Assembly (NCBI GenBank): GCA_977006965.1
Contig: OZ345362.1
Coordinates: 1,860,001-1,924,000, forward strand
DNA: 64,000 nucleotides
DNA from: Phymatolithon calcareum
Taxonomy: Eukaryota; Rhodophyta; Florideophyceae; Hapalidiales
Reading direction: 5' to 3'
Under the pieces are notes generated by a model that searched no databases, was not told where the DNA came from, and worked only from the letters and a program-made list of their open reading frames with translations. The position numbers were made by a program, and so were the translations under genes. Positions 20,276-31,688 of the stretch are shown one piece after another (the first letter of the stretch is position 1; the number at the start of each line of letters is the position of its first letter).

Positions 20276-20928
20276 TCATACGGAGATTTTGGGACAAATC
20301 TATCTTCGAGACCAGAAGGCGTACCCGAACAATTTCGAATTGTACAGTAGGTCATGCAAAAGGAATCTGTATTAGCCTCTAATGGAGCGGTTGCCGTGTA
20401 GGCGGACGTAGGAGGAAGCGAATGCAGTTTGTCTGCTAATTTATTTCAAGGCATCCCATTGAACAGAAATCGGGCTTCGCCTCAAAAACGTAGTAAAAAT
20501 TTTAGTTCCGAAGACGTACTAAGTGTTCTAACAAATCCCTCCAATGATGATCTCCTGTCACTATTGCCCACAGAACAGCGCGATCAACATACTGTACAAC
20601 TGTTTGCTTCCATTACTGACGCCAAACGAGGCTCAAAGCGTCGCCTAATTTACTTTCTGGAACACATGGGACATGGACCACTATTGTATTTATTGTCCGT
20701 TAGCCAGAACGCGAACTCACGCGGCTTGAGTATGAGGAATATGCGTCTGATATACCTAAATTTAGTGTTACTTTATTGAAAAGGGGAATGAAGGGAAGTG
20801 CAATCAGTGCCGACATAGCTGGCACATTGACAAGCTCACGACTGACACCTCACAGGCAAACGAGAAGAAATAAATACTACAATGTTACTTTCTACAAGAA
20901 AATTCGCAAGTCCAACCCACAACTCTTA
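20276..20928. other. No gene recognised
   Basis: An open frame at 20429-20779 (116 codons, plus) has no recognisable domain and no supporting context. An X-like remnant would be expected here on the minus strand if the module is complete; I could not see one. Confidence 0.35.
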
Positions 20929-23900
20929 TCAGTAGCGTCGTCCACTGGCAAAGTCGGCATCAGACCACTCTGAAGCAATTCGAACAAACCTGGCGCGTCG
21001 ATGAAGATGTCTACGATGCAGACGGCGTTGCTCGCATTGCTTATGGCTGCACCGGACGCGCCCCTCAGAGCTTGCAATGTGCAAACAACGCATAACTTCA
21101 CCAGATTCATCTTCACGATCCGACTGCCCTTCACAATACCAGGGGATACATAGATCAACCTCAGAATCACTGTCTTGCGGCAGTCGGTGGTTGTAGATGG
21201 ACTGGAGCCCAGTTGATGAATCATGCTTTGCAGACTTCGACGGTCGGTATGAAGTGCCGACAGTAAGTTCAGATTTGCGCCGTTTCTCCGATGACGACTT
21301 CTTTCGTCCAGACGAAGCCTCCCGTCGCGATGATGATGAGGCGCTCCTCGAAGATTTCGTTCCACTAGACGACTCCCGCCTCTTAGACGATGAGCTCCTT
21401 TCCCGTTCACCACTGCTGCGCCTCGAGCTTGACTGTTTCGACGAATCCGACCGAGACGACCTATGAGATGCAACTGATCTTGATAAATTTGAGTCCGACG
21501 ACCGACGCTTACGCTCAGGATCCTTGGAGGAGCTCCGTGAGCGGCTTGAGCTGCTCTTGACCTTTGACGAAGAAGATGTGCTGGACTTTGGTATCTGCTC
21601 TTCCAGTCTCGCTTCTGCCTTTTCTCGAGACCGTGACCGGCTGTTGCTGGAGCTGCTGCGTCCCTCGCGTTGCCTGGAAGACGATGAGGAACGGGTACGA
21701 GAGCCCTCAGAACGTTCGAATTTCTCTGAGCGCAAAGATCGCTCCGGCCGTTCTTCTTTCTCGAGGCGTTCTCGCTCAGACCCAGACGGTGCCGGAGTTG
21801 GATCTCTCGTCTTTCGCCTCCGCGAGCTGCTACTGCTCGATGACCTCCTCTTCTTTTCCTTCTCCCGCTCATATTCCGCGCGCGTTCTCGACCGCGCCTC
21901 CTCAGCCTCATCGTCATTGCGTTCCTCGCTACTCCAAGAGCCCCATCGTTCCTCGCGAGCTCCAGCGGTTTCAATTTCAGCGTCTGTGTCCTCATCTTCT
22001 TCCTCCCGTTCCGACGTTCGAGGGGGTTCGTCATAACGCTTACGGCGACGTCTCATACGCCAATCCTCATCCTCACTCCTTTCTTCCTCTTCTGCCGCTG
22101 CAGCGGCAGCCGCTCGCATCTGCTCTCGTTCTAGCGCGATTTGCTGCCGCTTCAGTTCACGAAGAGCCCTTCGTTCACGACGTTCTTGACGTCGTCTTCG
22201 CCGCTCTTCACGAGTCTCTTCCCGGGGCTCTTCAGGCAAGAGCTCTTCCACGGGCTCCAAAATCTCCTCGATGGGTTCCAAAATTTCCTCAACAGGTTTC
22301 ACTTTGTGTGCGACGATCTCGATATCGTCATCCTCATTCTCATCATGATAGTGACGTTGGCGACGACTTCTGCGCTCTCCACGCAAGAGTTCAGCGGCAT
22401 GCATCTCAGCCAGAACAGGCTCTTCCTCAGACACTTCCTTTACAATGTCACGTGCAGAGCGCACAGCGGAACGCGACGCCGACCTATGGGCGCGGCTCGA
22501 GCGGCGACGCGGAAGTGCAGCTTCGAGCGGCGCAATATCTTCAGCATCACGAGCATCAAAGTAATGCTCCCGTTGCGGTGTCGGCTCGGGGTGAACGCGA
22601 ACGTCTTCTTCAGAAGAATTAGTCACGGGGCTTGAGTCGGGCGCGGAACCCGAATCTATGGCAGCTGGAGATTCGAGAACACGAGTCTCTGGTTCGTCCT
22701 TTGGAACGTCCGAGGCTTCGGACTCGCTCACTACGGGAGCTACGGGCTGAACAGCAACTGTTAGTTGTGGCACAGGTGATGGGGTTCTCTCGGGTGTCGG
22801 GCTCTTCTCCTTGACGGCGTCCTTATCACTCACGGGCTTCTCCACATGTGCAATCCTGAGTCGGGGAATCGCTTCCACCAAGCTGTTCGGTGGTGCAGGT
22901 GGTGGTGACGCCCGTGGTCGAACAGTGCGCGATGGTGGACTCAATGGCGCAGGCAGCAAAGTTGCAGGTGGGCTTCGCGACGGTGGTAACGGAGCTGCAA
23001 CCAATGGAGTACTAGATGCTGGTGCAGGTAACGGGGCTCGGAAAGACGGCGGGCTTGGTGGCGGTGCGGCGGGAGTGAAGTCAATTGAGTGGGCAGGGGG
23101 CATGACGTCGGACGTATCAAGTACAGCTGACGTCTCTTCCTCGCGAAGAGCCTCTTTCAGTCTGTAACTCTCGGGAACAGATGATTTGACGGTGCTGTGT
23201 TCGGCAGACGGCTCCATATCGATCTTTGGTGCTCTGTCCGAAGTCCCTGAGGCGCCTATAATAAGTCCACCACGAGTGACTGCAGAGCTCTTCGTATCGA
23301 CCGCGGCTGGTGGTGACTGTCCGGTGGTCTGTTGGTGCTTAACTGCCGTTGCTGCGCTCGGAAGTGTCTGCTCATCAGAGACAGCATTTCGAGAAGAGAG
23401 ACCAAACACAAGTTTGTCATCCTCTTCGTCTTCAGGGTAAGTGGCGACAGTATCGACTGTCTTTCCAATGTCGTCACGCGCGCTTCTGAAAGTCTCGTCA
23501 TCAGAACCAGCCTTGTCCTTCGTCATAGATTCAACGATTAAAGACTCTTGAGACGATATGGCGCTTCCCATGGGTTGAGGTGTCAGTCGTTCCTGTTTTC
23601 CCACTGGACGAGACATTGCGATTGAAACATCAGACGGTACGGAATCTTCATAGCCCATGTCACCTTCATGGCGTCCTACGGGAGAGCTCTCTGCATTTGC
23701 GACCAGGCCACCTGGAAATGCATTCGAGTCTGTGCCAAGGCGATCAGCATCCGAGCGCTCTGTGCCGAGAGAAGGTCCTGAAACAACCGCACCATTTCCC
23801 GCAACCTGCGGCTTAATGCTTCGCGATTGCTCCACCGCGTTCGCATTCTCCAGCACATGAGTCGAAGACTTCTTGGCCTTCGCTCTCAAAAAGCGCTCCT

Positions 23901-25176
23901 CAGACGCATCAGACCCGTCCCCATCATCAGCATCTGCTGTTTCTACAACGGTCTTCACAGACGGTCCTCTCGCTGCGAGATGCGCGTTTTCTTCATCGGC
24001 CTCTTGAAGGTCATCGGAACTCGACCTGTCGCTCTGCTTCTCAAATTCGCGCCCTTTAAGCGCACCTTGTCCATCTCCCTCGTGGGCGAGGACCAAACCT
24101 CGCGATGTCGACCGTGCGACGTCAACAACGGGCACATCACTGATCTTGATAACCGCAGCATCCCTGGCGACATGATACGGATATTGGGGAACATTCTCTC
24201 GCCCACTGAGTCCACGTTCAGCAACCCAAGGTTGCACAACCGGACCTTTCCCCACATTCCTTGTTCTACCCAAGTTGTCATCCTCCATGTGCACCTCCTG
24301 CATAGGCAGCGGTGAAGGACCTCGTTCCTTTGAAGCTTCATCGGCCGTCACGACAGCCACATTAGCCCGACCGCGCTTCGGGGCAGCAGAACTCTTCCCA
24401 GAGCGCGCCGTCTTCGTCAATCGAGCATTTCGCGCAATTGCAGCTCGAGCCGCAGCAACAGCCGGCGGAATCTCCTCCTGTCCACTGAACGGAACAAGCC
24501 AACCCGGATGAACATCGCCCTGCGGTGCGCGCGGCGCAAGCGATGCATACTGCGTACGACGTGCATTCTCCTCGAGCAAATGCTGTGCCAGCAACGAATT
24601 CCGTCGTCGACGCGTTGGATCCTGCTCCATCTGCTCAGTGGTCTCTTGTCCCTTTGTGCGCGGGTCCTGCAAACGCACGGTATCAATCAGAACCGCGGAG
24701 CATTGCACGCCCCATTTCCTTGCGGCGTCGTGCACACGCACACGAGCCGCTTCGGCGAGCGATGCGGGATCGTCGACAGGTGCGCGAGCGATAAATTCCG
24801 AAGAGGCGGCGCGTAGCGCCATGAGTGCAACGATTCGCACAGATTGGTCTGGGTCATCGACGGAGTAGGCGACAGCTCTGGGATCGATGACACGCACGAC
24901 AAAGGTTGCGGAAATTACCAATGATATGCGGTCAAGGGAGATGACTCTTGCTCGCGGGATGCGAATGTGCTCATCGCGAGTGGAAAGTGCGGCCACTACG
25001 CGGTCGAGCATTGGGATGAACGGGGCGGAATGACGATAGTCTGAGACACGATGGAAGCGACCGGCTCGTTCGATGACGTGCACGACGCCTCGCGTCGGCG
25101 CACGACCGTCGCGCGGAAGCGGTCGCTGCAGATGCGGCGTTGGCGCCGAGCGCGACGAAGCGGTGGTAGATTCCAT
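20929..25176 (-). CDS. SPFH/band-7 domain protein with a very long SR-rich disordered tail
   Basis: 1415 codons from the ATG at 25174-25176 (the open frame extends 9 codons further but only to a GTG). Residues ~60-180 resemble an SPFH/band-7 (stomatin) domain: a V-SLDRISLVISATFVVRVID strand, DP-AVAYSV-D, then WGVQCSAVLIDTVRLQDP. No transmembrane segment is visible. The next ~1200 residues are low-complexity: Pro/Ser-rich (~650-850), Glu-rich with EEILEP repeats (~1000), then RS and SSSS tracts typical of splicing-related or nuclear proteins. The final ~70 residues (Cys, Arg and His rich) have a different character and could reflect a missed intron. The domain pairing is unusual. SPFH assignment is moderate. 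Confidence 0.75.
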   Translation of the reverse strand: MESTTASSRSAPTPHLQRPLPRDGRAPTRGVVHVIERAGRFHRVSDYRHSAPFIPMLDRVVAALSTRDEHIRIPRARVISLDRISLVISATFVVRVIDPRAVAYSVDDPDQSVRIVALMALRAASSEFIARAPVDDPASLAEAARVRVHDAARKWGVQCSAVLIDTVRLQDPRTKGQETTEQMEQDPTRRRRNSLLAQHLLEENARRTQYASLAPRAPQGDVHPGWLVPFSGQEEIPPAVAAARAAIARNARLTKTARSGKSSAAPKRGRANVAVVTADEASKERGPSPLPMQEVHMEDDNLGRTRNVGKGPVVQPWVAERGLSGRENVPQYPYHVARDAAVIKISDVPVVDVARSTSRGLVLAHEGDGQGALKGREFEKQSDRSSSDDLQEADEENAHLAARGPSVKTVVETADADDGDGSDASEERFLRAKAKKSSTHVLENANAVEQSRSIKPQVAGNGAVVSGPSLGTERSDADRLGTDSNAFPGGLVANAESSPVGRHEGDMGYEDSVPSDVSIAMSRPVGKQERLTPQPMGSAISSQESLIVESMTKDKAGSDDETFRSARDDIGKTVDTVATYPEDEEDDKLVFGLSSRNAVSDEQTLPSAATAVKHQQTTGQSPPAAVDTKSSAVTRGGLIIGASGTSDRAPKIDMEPSAEHSTVKSSVPESYRLKEALREEETSAVLDTSDVMPPAHSIDFTPAAPPPSPPSFRAPLPAPASSTPLVAAPLPPSRSPPATLLPAPLSPPSRTVRPRASPPPAPPNSLVEAIPRLRIAHVEKPVSDKDAVKEKSPTPERTPSPVPQLTVAVQPVAPVVSESEASDVPKDEPETRVLESPAAIDSGSAPDSSPVTNSSEEDVRVHPEPTPQREHYFDARDAEDIAPLEAALPRRRSSRAHRSASRSAVRSARDIVKEVSEEEPVLAEMHAAELLRGERRSRRQRHYHDENEDDDIEIVAHKVKPVEEILEPIEEILEPVEELLPEEPREETREERRRRRQERRERRALRELKRQQIALEREQMRAAAAAAAEEEERSEDEDWRMRRRRKRYDEPPRTSEREEEDEDTDAEIETAGAREERWGSWSSEERNDDEAEEARSRTRAEYEREKEKKRRSSSSSSSRRRKTRDPTPAPSGSERERLEKEERPERSLRSEKFERSEGSRTRSSSSSRQREGRSSSSNSRSRSREKAEARLEEQIPKSSTSSSSKVKSSSSRSRSSSKDPERKRRSSDSNLSRSVASHRSSRSDSSKQSSSRRSSGERERSSSSKRRESSSGTKSSRSASSSSRREASSGRKKSSSEKRRKSELTVGTSYRPSKSAKHDSSTGLQSIYNHRLPQDSDSEVDLCIPWYCEGQSDREDESGEVMRCLHIASSEGRVRCSHKQCEQRRLHRRHLHRRARFVRIASEWSDADFASGRRY

Positions 25177-27838
25177 GACGATTGCTAGAACTTGCGCGGG
25201 CACGCCCAGCGCGGTGGCACGCTGAGAGTGTCTGTTCGTGCTGCGGAAGCGCGGGATGGGAAGTCAGGTTCTTCGGTTCGGTTCTGAGAGTGTGCGGGAC
25301 GAGGAGCAGGAGGGTCGAAGTGCAAACAAAAGTTAGAAAGTGTTGCACGGCGCGCGTGACCGTTTCAAAAGTGTCGGGCCATGGAGAGCGGGCGCGGGAT
25401 ATCAAATGCGAGCGCGGCTCGAGGATTTTGTCTGCACTATGCGTTCCCCGCCGAGTATCAGTCCCTTTCGGACCGTAAAAAGCGCGATTAGCCCGATTTG
25501 GCCGTGGTATATATCGTATCTCAAGGGACGTGTGATGTGGCAAGAAATTTTGGCCCGCGGGGCGTGGCAGGCGAATGGAAGGGGCGTATTGAACGCTTGG
25601 AAATTTGAACGATGAGGCAACTTACTGTTAGACACTGTCGTGGCACTCAAACAAGTGACAAAAAATTGAGTACACGTGGCCAGTGGAACGCCAGGGAATG
25701 CTGGATGGAGCGATGATCTCCTGGTCATCGGACCAGTCAACAGTGCCGCCTCGCACGGTGGGGTGTAAGTCGCCACGCACCGTATTCTATTTTGGGTTGA
25801 TTGACTGGTCCGCCCTCGTGTCACGTGTAAATGCCTGGAAAGTATTTTGCTTGTTTTGCGGACCGTGCGTTGCTCAATTCCCGCGTCCATCCTATGATAA
25901 ACGACGCTGCGCTGGAGGAGAGCGTGATGAGCACTGCAGCCGCAGTTCATGCCTGCATTGGCAGAGGGTAGCGAGGACTGGGATGACACGGCGTCTCGAT
26001 GCTCGCTCCCATTCCTTCCCGCATCATCCCGTACAGTAGCTTCGCCAACCCAAGAAGGATGCAAATTGTGCACACCGTCTGCTGGTCTATCCGAAGCTAA
26101 TCAATTTGCTTTTCAGGGCAATTCTGTCCTGTACGGTCTCCCGTTTGAGAGCAATGCATAGATATATCAAGACCATGGATTGAACAGCTCGCGCACCGTG
26201 AATATGTAGACACTGTGGAGTTGAAGACCAATTGTAGTCTTGAGTTCGCAAAGTGCATATATGAATTACCATCTCCAAACGCATGCACTTTCGAGGCGGT
26301 GACCTGCGCGCCTACTGCCGACGAGCACAAACTACAGTATTTGTCAGTTCCTTGTGGAGTCCAGTCTCTTTTCGGTCCCTTCATTCACTGGTTGCAATGC
26401 ACATGGTTTCTATCATGCAGAAAACAGTCTGACTTGGAGGAATGGAGCCAGAGAAGCATACTAGACTCATTCAATTTTGAATTTGGAAGACTGGCAAATC
26501 CGGTTCCATTTCAGGAAATAATGAACGAAACGCGGAACTAAAAACCAGCCAGTATTCTCCTGTGATCCCATAAAGTAAACATAGGAATGATGGGAAATGC
26601 CTCTGGTGTGGAATCGACGAGCCCATCCGTGACATGTCAGTTACTCCGACGGGCCGTACTTCCCTTCATATAGCCAGTTTGCTGCTGTGAAAAGCTTGGA
26701 AATTCCGGTCTAAAATCCAAAAATTAAAGTCCAGCTCATTCTGAAGAACGTCCTATCTCTTCATCCTCTTGAAGCATATACTCTATGAGTTTCGGCTCGA
26801 CAAGTCTTAATCAGAAAATTGAGTCCACATCCGGGAAATACTGCCAGTGGGTGAATTCCTGGTACTGTAGCAGTTAGTCGGTAACAACATGGATGTTGAG
26901 ATACTCCAGAAGAGCATCAATGAAAACTATTGTACAGTACAAGAAGAACCTTGAAACCAAGTTGAATCATGACGAAGGCGTACAATTCAGATGACACCAT
27001 TACAGAACCAGTCCCCCTACAGTATGAAGATCCTTTTTTGAACGCAATAGAGCCTGCAAGATTTCTGTGCAGTCTTAGTCACCACCGCTCTTTTTCCAGA
27101 ACTAGCGAGCTCCAACTGACAACAACTTTGCACAGGGTGCGCACGGTTGGGAGAATAATTCTGTTATTTACCTTCCCAGTGTTCGACAGATATGCTTGTC
27201 CAAGAAAAAGTTTTTCCAACTTAGGAGAACCATGTCAGTTAACCCCCTTTTCGACGACAATAGCAACCGAGCTGAAGCTGCCATGCATTTCAATTGACGG
27301 CACTACGAGTCTTCAATGAGGTGGAGTAGATGGCCAATAGAATCTGATGCCGCATGGCGATGACAGCTTTGGTCCTAGAAGAGGGCAGGCGCTCTAACGG
27401 AAAGCATGCTGCGCAACAATGAGAACGCTATAGTATATGTGGTCTGCTACGTGCAGTGTCCGTATACTACAATACCAACAGTCGTCCTCGCAATTCTCCA
27501 GTACTGTACCGTGCATTGTGGTACAGTATGGGTGGAAACCTCACTGTTGTACTAATTTTGCTTTTTATGCACCCTCCTGAAAATGGATTTTGCATTGCAT
27601 GAGTGCATTCTCGACCAATCTCCGCGAAACACAAAATGATGAATCAACCAGAGAATGAATTGTGAGACCGCCAACAGTAGTTAGGCCCATTCCGTTCCAA
27701 AAAAACTATTGCGCAGCGCAGCATTGCAACAAGAGCTTTAAAAATAATTGTTCACCAATCCAAAACATTAACCCTATCCATATCCCCATGACCAGTTAGT
27801 CCCCGTTAAACACAACCACTATCAAGCACAACTCTACC
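25177..27838. other. Promoter of the SPFH gene, then about 2.3 kb without a recognised gene
   Basis: A GATATATA word on the minus strand near 25505 is a candidate TATA box. The 223-codon frame at 25402-26073 overlaps this promoter, is Ser/Arg/His-rich and starts without clear support, so I do not call it. An ORF at 26969-27319 (116 codons, plus) has no recognised domain. Confidence 0.4.
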
Positions 27839-29581
27839 CTACACACTCTCCTTAACCTTTGCTCCAAATCGCTCCACAAGAATCTCCCTCAGCACAGGAA
27901 CCACATCCTCCATCGCCGCCGGGACTCTACTCTTAATAACTTCCCCAAACTCTCCGCCCTCCCCAATACTTCCTCCCACATAAATATTCACACCCTCCAC
28001 CCCCTTTCCGTCCTTCTTAGCCGCACATCCCATGAGTCCGATATCCGCGCACTGCGCCTGACCGCACGAGTTAGGACATCCAGTCCAGTGCATGCGCACA
28101 TCACGCGGCAAATCCAGAGTACGTTCCAATTCGCGCGCCACTTCGACAGCCCTATTTTTCGTTTCGATGATGGCAACACCGCAGAATTGTGCTCCGGTAC
28201 AAGACACCAATCCGGCCATCATACGTCCCGGTCGAATGCTAAACTTTTCAAACAATGGATGTTGAGTTAATTTCTCCACATGTTCATTGCGCACATTTGG
28301 AAATAACACGTTCTGCTCAACGGTGAGTCGCAACTCACCGCCGGAAAACTCATCGGCGAGATCGGCAAGCGTGGCAAAATCCTCGACGGCCAGACGACCG
28401 ACCGGCACATTTGCACACACCCATGATAAACCGTCCTGTTTCTGTGGATGAATTCCCGTCACATCGCGTCGCGGCCAGGGGGTGTCGTATTCTGCACCTG
28501 GTGTCACGGCGGGGCGGAAGGTGACACCCATTTGCTGTTCGATTTCGGAGCGGAAACCTGGGATTGTTAATTGGTCAATCATGTACATGAGACGTGATGA
28601 CTGACGGTTCTTTCTGTCGCCGTTGTCGCGGAACCAGAGGAGTACGGATTCACAGAATTGTACGACGTCTTTGTAAGGCACCCAAACATCGAGAGGGATT
28701 GCCCCCTCATTGCGTTTGATGGAGAAAAAGCCACCAACGATCACATTGAAACCGATCTCCCCGCTCGATGGTTCCACCATAGGTACCAATCCAATGTCAT
28801 TGATGTGCGTATGTGCAAAGTCGTCGCGAGATCCAGATACTGCGATATTGAATTTTCGCGGCAGGTTTGTGAGCTCCGGACGACCCTTCCGATCGTTGGT
28901 GATCATGTTGTTGATTGCAGTGCAGAGTTCGCGGGTGTCCACGATTTCATGAGGATCAATGCCTGCGATTGGTGATCCGACCATGTTGCGGACATTGTCC
29001 ATACCGGATTGGAAAGAGGTGAGTCCGACGTTGTATAACCCGTCGCAAATATCACCGGCATCCTCCAACTTAATGCCTCGTAATTGAATGTTCATGCGAG
29101 TGGTAATGTCGGCACAAGCGTCATTGCCGTACTTGGCAAGTGCATCGCGGAAAAATCGAAGTTGTTCAGAATTGAGGATTCCGTTGGGAACCTTGAGCCG
29201 CATCATAAACTTGCCGGGGGTGCGCTTGCGGCGATGGAAGAGGCCGGCCCATTTGAAACGAGAGTCGATGTCAGCGATGTCGATGTCCTCCCAAGAAGTT
29301 TCACCTTTGCGGAGCAATTCAGCAAGCTCGTGTATTTCGGTCCATATCGCGGAGCCATCTTTTTTCAGTTTCATTTTCTCCACTTTCGTTCCGGTGCGGG
29401 CCTTTTCTAGAGCCTTTTCGGACAGATACTTGCCGCCCTGCTCGACCTCTTGCAGGACCATCGTCGGAGCGCGTGGTGCAACGCGCGCATTGCAGCCGGT
29501 GCCACGTTGGCTGCTCACAGCGAGCGTAGACTGGCCTCGTGTGGTGGGGAGAGGTGTGGCATTAAGAAATGCAGGATTCAT
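27839..29581 (-). CDS. Ferredoxin-nitrite reductase, plastid-targeted
   Basis: 580 codons from the ATG at 29579-29581 (the frame continues upstream only to a GTG). The enzyme reduces nitrite to ammonium with six electrons from ferredoxin in the plastid. The first ~40 residues are Ser/Thr/Arg-rich like a transit peptide. Two siroheme/ferredoxin half-domains follow. The siroheme-[4Fe-4S] ligands are Cys461 and Cys467 (SCTGAQFCG) and Cys502 and Cys506 (TGCPNSCG). The substrate-side motif DITTRMNIQLRG is present. NiR is favoured over sulfite reductase by length and overall similarity to plant NiR. Single exon, TAG stop, intact. A TATA-like ATATAG lies near 29715. Confidence 0.92.
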   Translation of the reverse strand: MNPAFLNATPLPTTRGQSTLAVSSQRGTGCNARVAPRAPTMVLQEVEQGGKYLSEKALEKARTGTKVEKMKLKKDGSAIWTEIHELAELLRKGETSWEDIDIADIDSRFKWAGLFHRRKRTPGKFMMRLKVPNGILNSEQLRFFRDALAKYGNDACADITTRMNIQLRGIKLEDAGDICDGLYNVGLTSFQSGMDNVRNMVGSPIAGIDPHEIVDTRELCTAINNMITNDRKGRPELTNLPRKFNIAVSGSRDDFAHTHINDIGLVPMVEPSSGEIGFNVIVGGFFSIKRNEGAIPLDVWVPYKDVVQFCESVLLWFRDNGDRKNRQSSRLMYMIDQLTIPGFRSEIEQQMGVTFRPAVTPGAEYDTPWPRRDVTGIHPQKQDGLSWVCANVPVGRLAVEDFATLADLADEFSGGELRLTVEQNVLFPNVRNEHVEKLTQHPLFEKFSIRPGRMMAGLVSCTGAQFCGVAIIETKNRAVEVARELERTLDLPRDVRMHWTGCPNSCGQAQCADIGLMGCAAKKDGKGVEGVNIYVGGSIGEGGEFGEVIKSRVPAAMEDVVPVLREILVERFGAKVKESV

Positions 29582-29926
29582 AATGGTGGTACACCGGAAA
29601 GTTATTGTTCCGTTAACTTCTCCTTCGGTTGCCTCGTCTTCCGGTCTACAGTTCCTCACGAAAACTTAGTAGGGAGTTGGAAAATTAAGGACTAACCTCA
29701 CAGACATGAGTAGCTATATTAGACAGATCGTGCAGCACGCAGTTGGGGGCGCATCTTCCGCGATAATACGCAAAGGGAATGGACTGTGTCGCCATACGGG
29801 AATTCCAATCGATGGCTGAGCGGTGTAGGACATGGACCGGGTCGATGCATTTCATCTTCTCTTTCGAAAGCCCTGCAAATTTTAGCTATCTGTAAGACGT
29901 GTATAAACACGACTGGCTGCAATGAG
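29582..29926. promoter_or_regulatory. Upstream region of nitrite reductase
   Basis: Candidate TATA (minus strand CTAATATAGC near 29715) about 130 bp before the NiR ATG. No nitrate-response element could be identified with confidence. Confidence 0.4.
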
Positions 29927-30277
29927 ATGGCGAATATCTTTCATTGGCCCGCTAGGTGCTCGCGAGTTTTTCCTCAATGTTGCAATGCGTGTGGGCATGC
30001 GAAAAGTCAATTCAATTTGTGGCGCAGAATCGCTCGATCTGAAACACACGTGCGCGTCGATCCAGATGCACTGTCGCAACACTTCACTTCACCTCAATTT
30101 GCTCATTTTCCACGCGGCGTGTTTTTATTGGCAGACGATCCACAAAAGGAATCATACTTTCGAGTGCTGACAGTACAGGACTTCTCCCAAATTGAGCAAG
30201 AAACTTTGGATGTCTTGCCACGAAAGGCGACGATCTCAGAGACACGCACTTCTTTGACTGCTGGTTTTGAACGGTAA
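29927..30277 (+). CDS. Hypothetical protein at the start of X segment 1
   Basis: 116 codons from the ATG at 29927, preceded by GTATAAACACG at about 29900. The C-terminal two thirds (VDPDALSQHF, FPRGVFLLADDPQ, DFSQIEQETL) is also present at 36540-36750, but there it is broken by frameshifts. No domain recognised. This is probably the least damaged first part of the X sequence. Confidence 0.4.
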   Translation: MANIFHWPARCSRVFPQCCNACGHAKSQFNLWRRIARSETHVRVDPDALSQHFTSPQFAHFPRGVFLLADDPQKESYFRVLTVQDFSQIEQETLDVLPRKATISETRTSLTAGFER

Positions 30278-31190
30278 CCGTAACCACGTTTGGTTTATGA
30301 AGTTCGCTAGAAGATCGATCGTCTTCTCGATCAGCCTCTTGATTTTCATCTGAATCTAGGGCGCTCGTTGCTCACGTTCATGCAATGGGCGGTCTTCAAC
30401 TTCGAAACGTGTGCCAAATCTCTCTGCCGGGGCTCACATGGCCAAACGCGTTGCACTAGACCACGGCGCGAGACGCACAAGGGTGTGTTCTCGCACGTGG
30501 CAGAAACTCACAGCCCACCACGAAGTCAGCCTTCTGGGAGTCCGCTCGCGCTGGTCAAATGTATGCCATTCGATCCGTCATTCTCAATGATGAAGAGCAT
30601 TTCGTCCCCCTCTTCGGACAACAAGGAACTATCATCGCGAGCGCTCATCGCTGATCACGCTCGACATAATATGTTTAGAAAAGCGTGAGCGACGTTGAAG
30701 CGCCTGGTGTTACCGACGTGAAAAACGACGAAATTGTTCGAGAGTTTGCTTGCATTCGGCATCCCGGTGCAGCCAACTCAACGCCTATACTAAATCTGGA
30801 ACCTCTCTTTTTGGTCGATTAAATATTCGTCCGCAATATCCTCTGCTGAAGACACGACAATCTCTCTGACGCTGGGGTTGACCAATGTATTACGTGGGGA
30901 CGGCGAGAGCCGAATGTTCGTGTATCCTGCGAAATGGCATGACGCAGTAACGTTTTCCTATGGTATGAACTCTCCCAATGGAAGAGACTCGAGCTATGGT
31001 TATCAATAAAATAGCCACAATAGTGTAGTCCTCTCTGTTCTCCAGGCATTCGCTTCATATCCAGGAATTTCAAAAGCCTTCAGAACACACCAACATACGC
31101 TGAGAACTATTCTGCAGTCATGGGAAGAAGAAGGAAATCCAGGCCTGCCGTATGTCCTCTATTTTCAACAGAATGTAATAATTTATGTGA
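30278..31190 (+). pseudogene. X segment, copy 1 (decayed)
   Basis: Aligns with 36750-37905 of X copy 2 (shared runs such as CTCTCTGCCG-GGCTCACATGGCC and the GGGAAGAAGAAGGAAATCC tail). It lacks a ~220-bp stretch (36983-37203) present in copy 2. The reading frame is interrupted, so it is non-coding now. It converges on the B-type gene at 31365. Confidence 0.5.
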
Positions 31191-31364
31191 ACTCTACACT
31201 CCTACACTCCTAACCCTACCTCACTCTCCTAATATCAAAGATACAACAATATCACAACCCAGGAAGGTTTCCACTTCTGTTTCTCCGATGTGCGTTGTGT
31301 TTAGCTGAGGAACAGATACACGTCCTCCCGGCGCATGGAGGCAAGCACAAGCTTGTTGTTAAGA

Positions 31365-31529
31365 TTACCGCTTTGCGAAAAACAAAGTCGGTGGAAGGTT
31401 CTGAATAGGCGGAACGAACGGATCTCTTCCCAATTTTTGTCTCGGTGCAGGTGGCGGTGTAGGCAATGACCGCTTTGTTGACTTGATTGACGAAGTAAGA
31501 TTTCTCTTGGAATATGATTGGGAATACAT
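31365..31529 (-). CDS. B-type NLPP microprotein, copy 1
   Basis: 54 codons, ATG at 31527-31529, TAA stop. Starts MYSQSYSKRNLTSS, then SLPTPPPAPRQK, GRDPFVPPIQNLPPT and ends FFAKR. TATAAAA on the minus strand (31644-31650) lies 121 bp upstream. The longer ORF in another frame (31301-31540) starts at a TTG and is a shadow. This copy is intact and carries the clearest signature. No A partner remains to its right: hairpins and a LINE fragment occupy that place. Confidence 0.8.
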   Translation of the reverse strand: MYSQSYSKRNLTSSIKSTKRSLPTPPPAPRQKLGRDPFVPPIQNLPPTLFFAKR

Positions 31530-31688
31530 CTTGACTTCAATTGTGAGTCACTGTTTGAGGCGAAGGATCGTTGGGCAGCTCGGCGTCCTTTTCTTGAGTG
31601 TTGATGTTTGTGGGAATTGCTTCGAAGCCATGATATTGCAGCCTTTTATAGAATTGGGAAACTGGGTCTCAAGGAATGTGCGTTTTAC

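Noticed and set aside
21564-22622. 352-codon plus-strand ORF
   Set aside because: Antisense shadow of the SR- and Glu-rich part of the SPFH gene; its composition follows from the opposite strand's codons.
25402-26073. 223-codon minus-strand ORF
   Set aside because: Overlaps the promoter of the SPFH gene, no domain, composition typical of chance frames in GC-balanced DNA.
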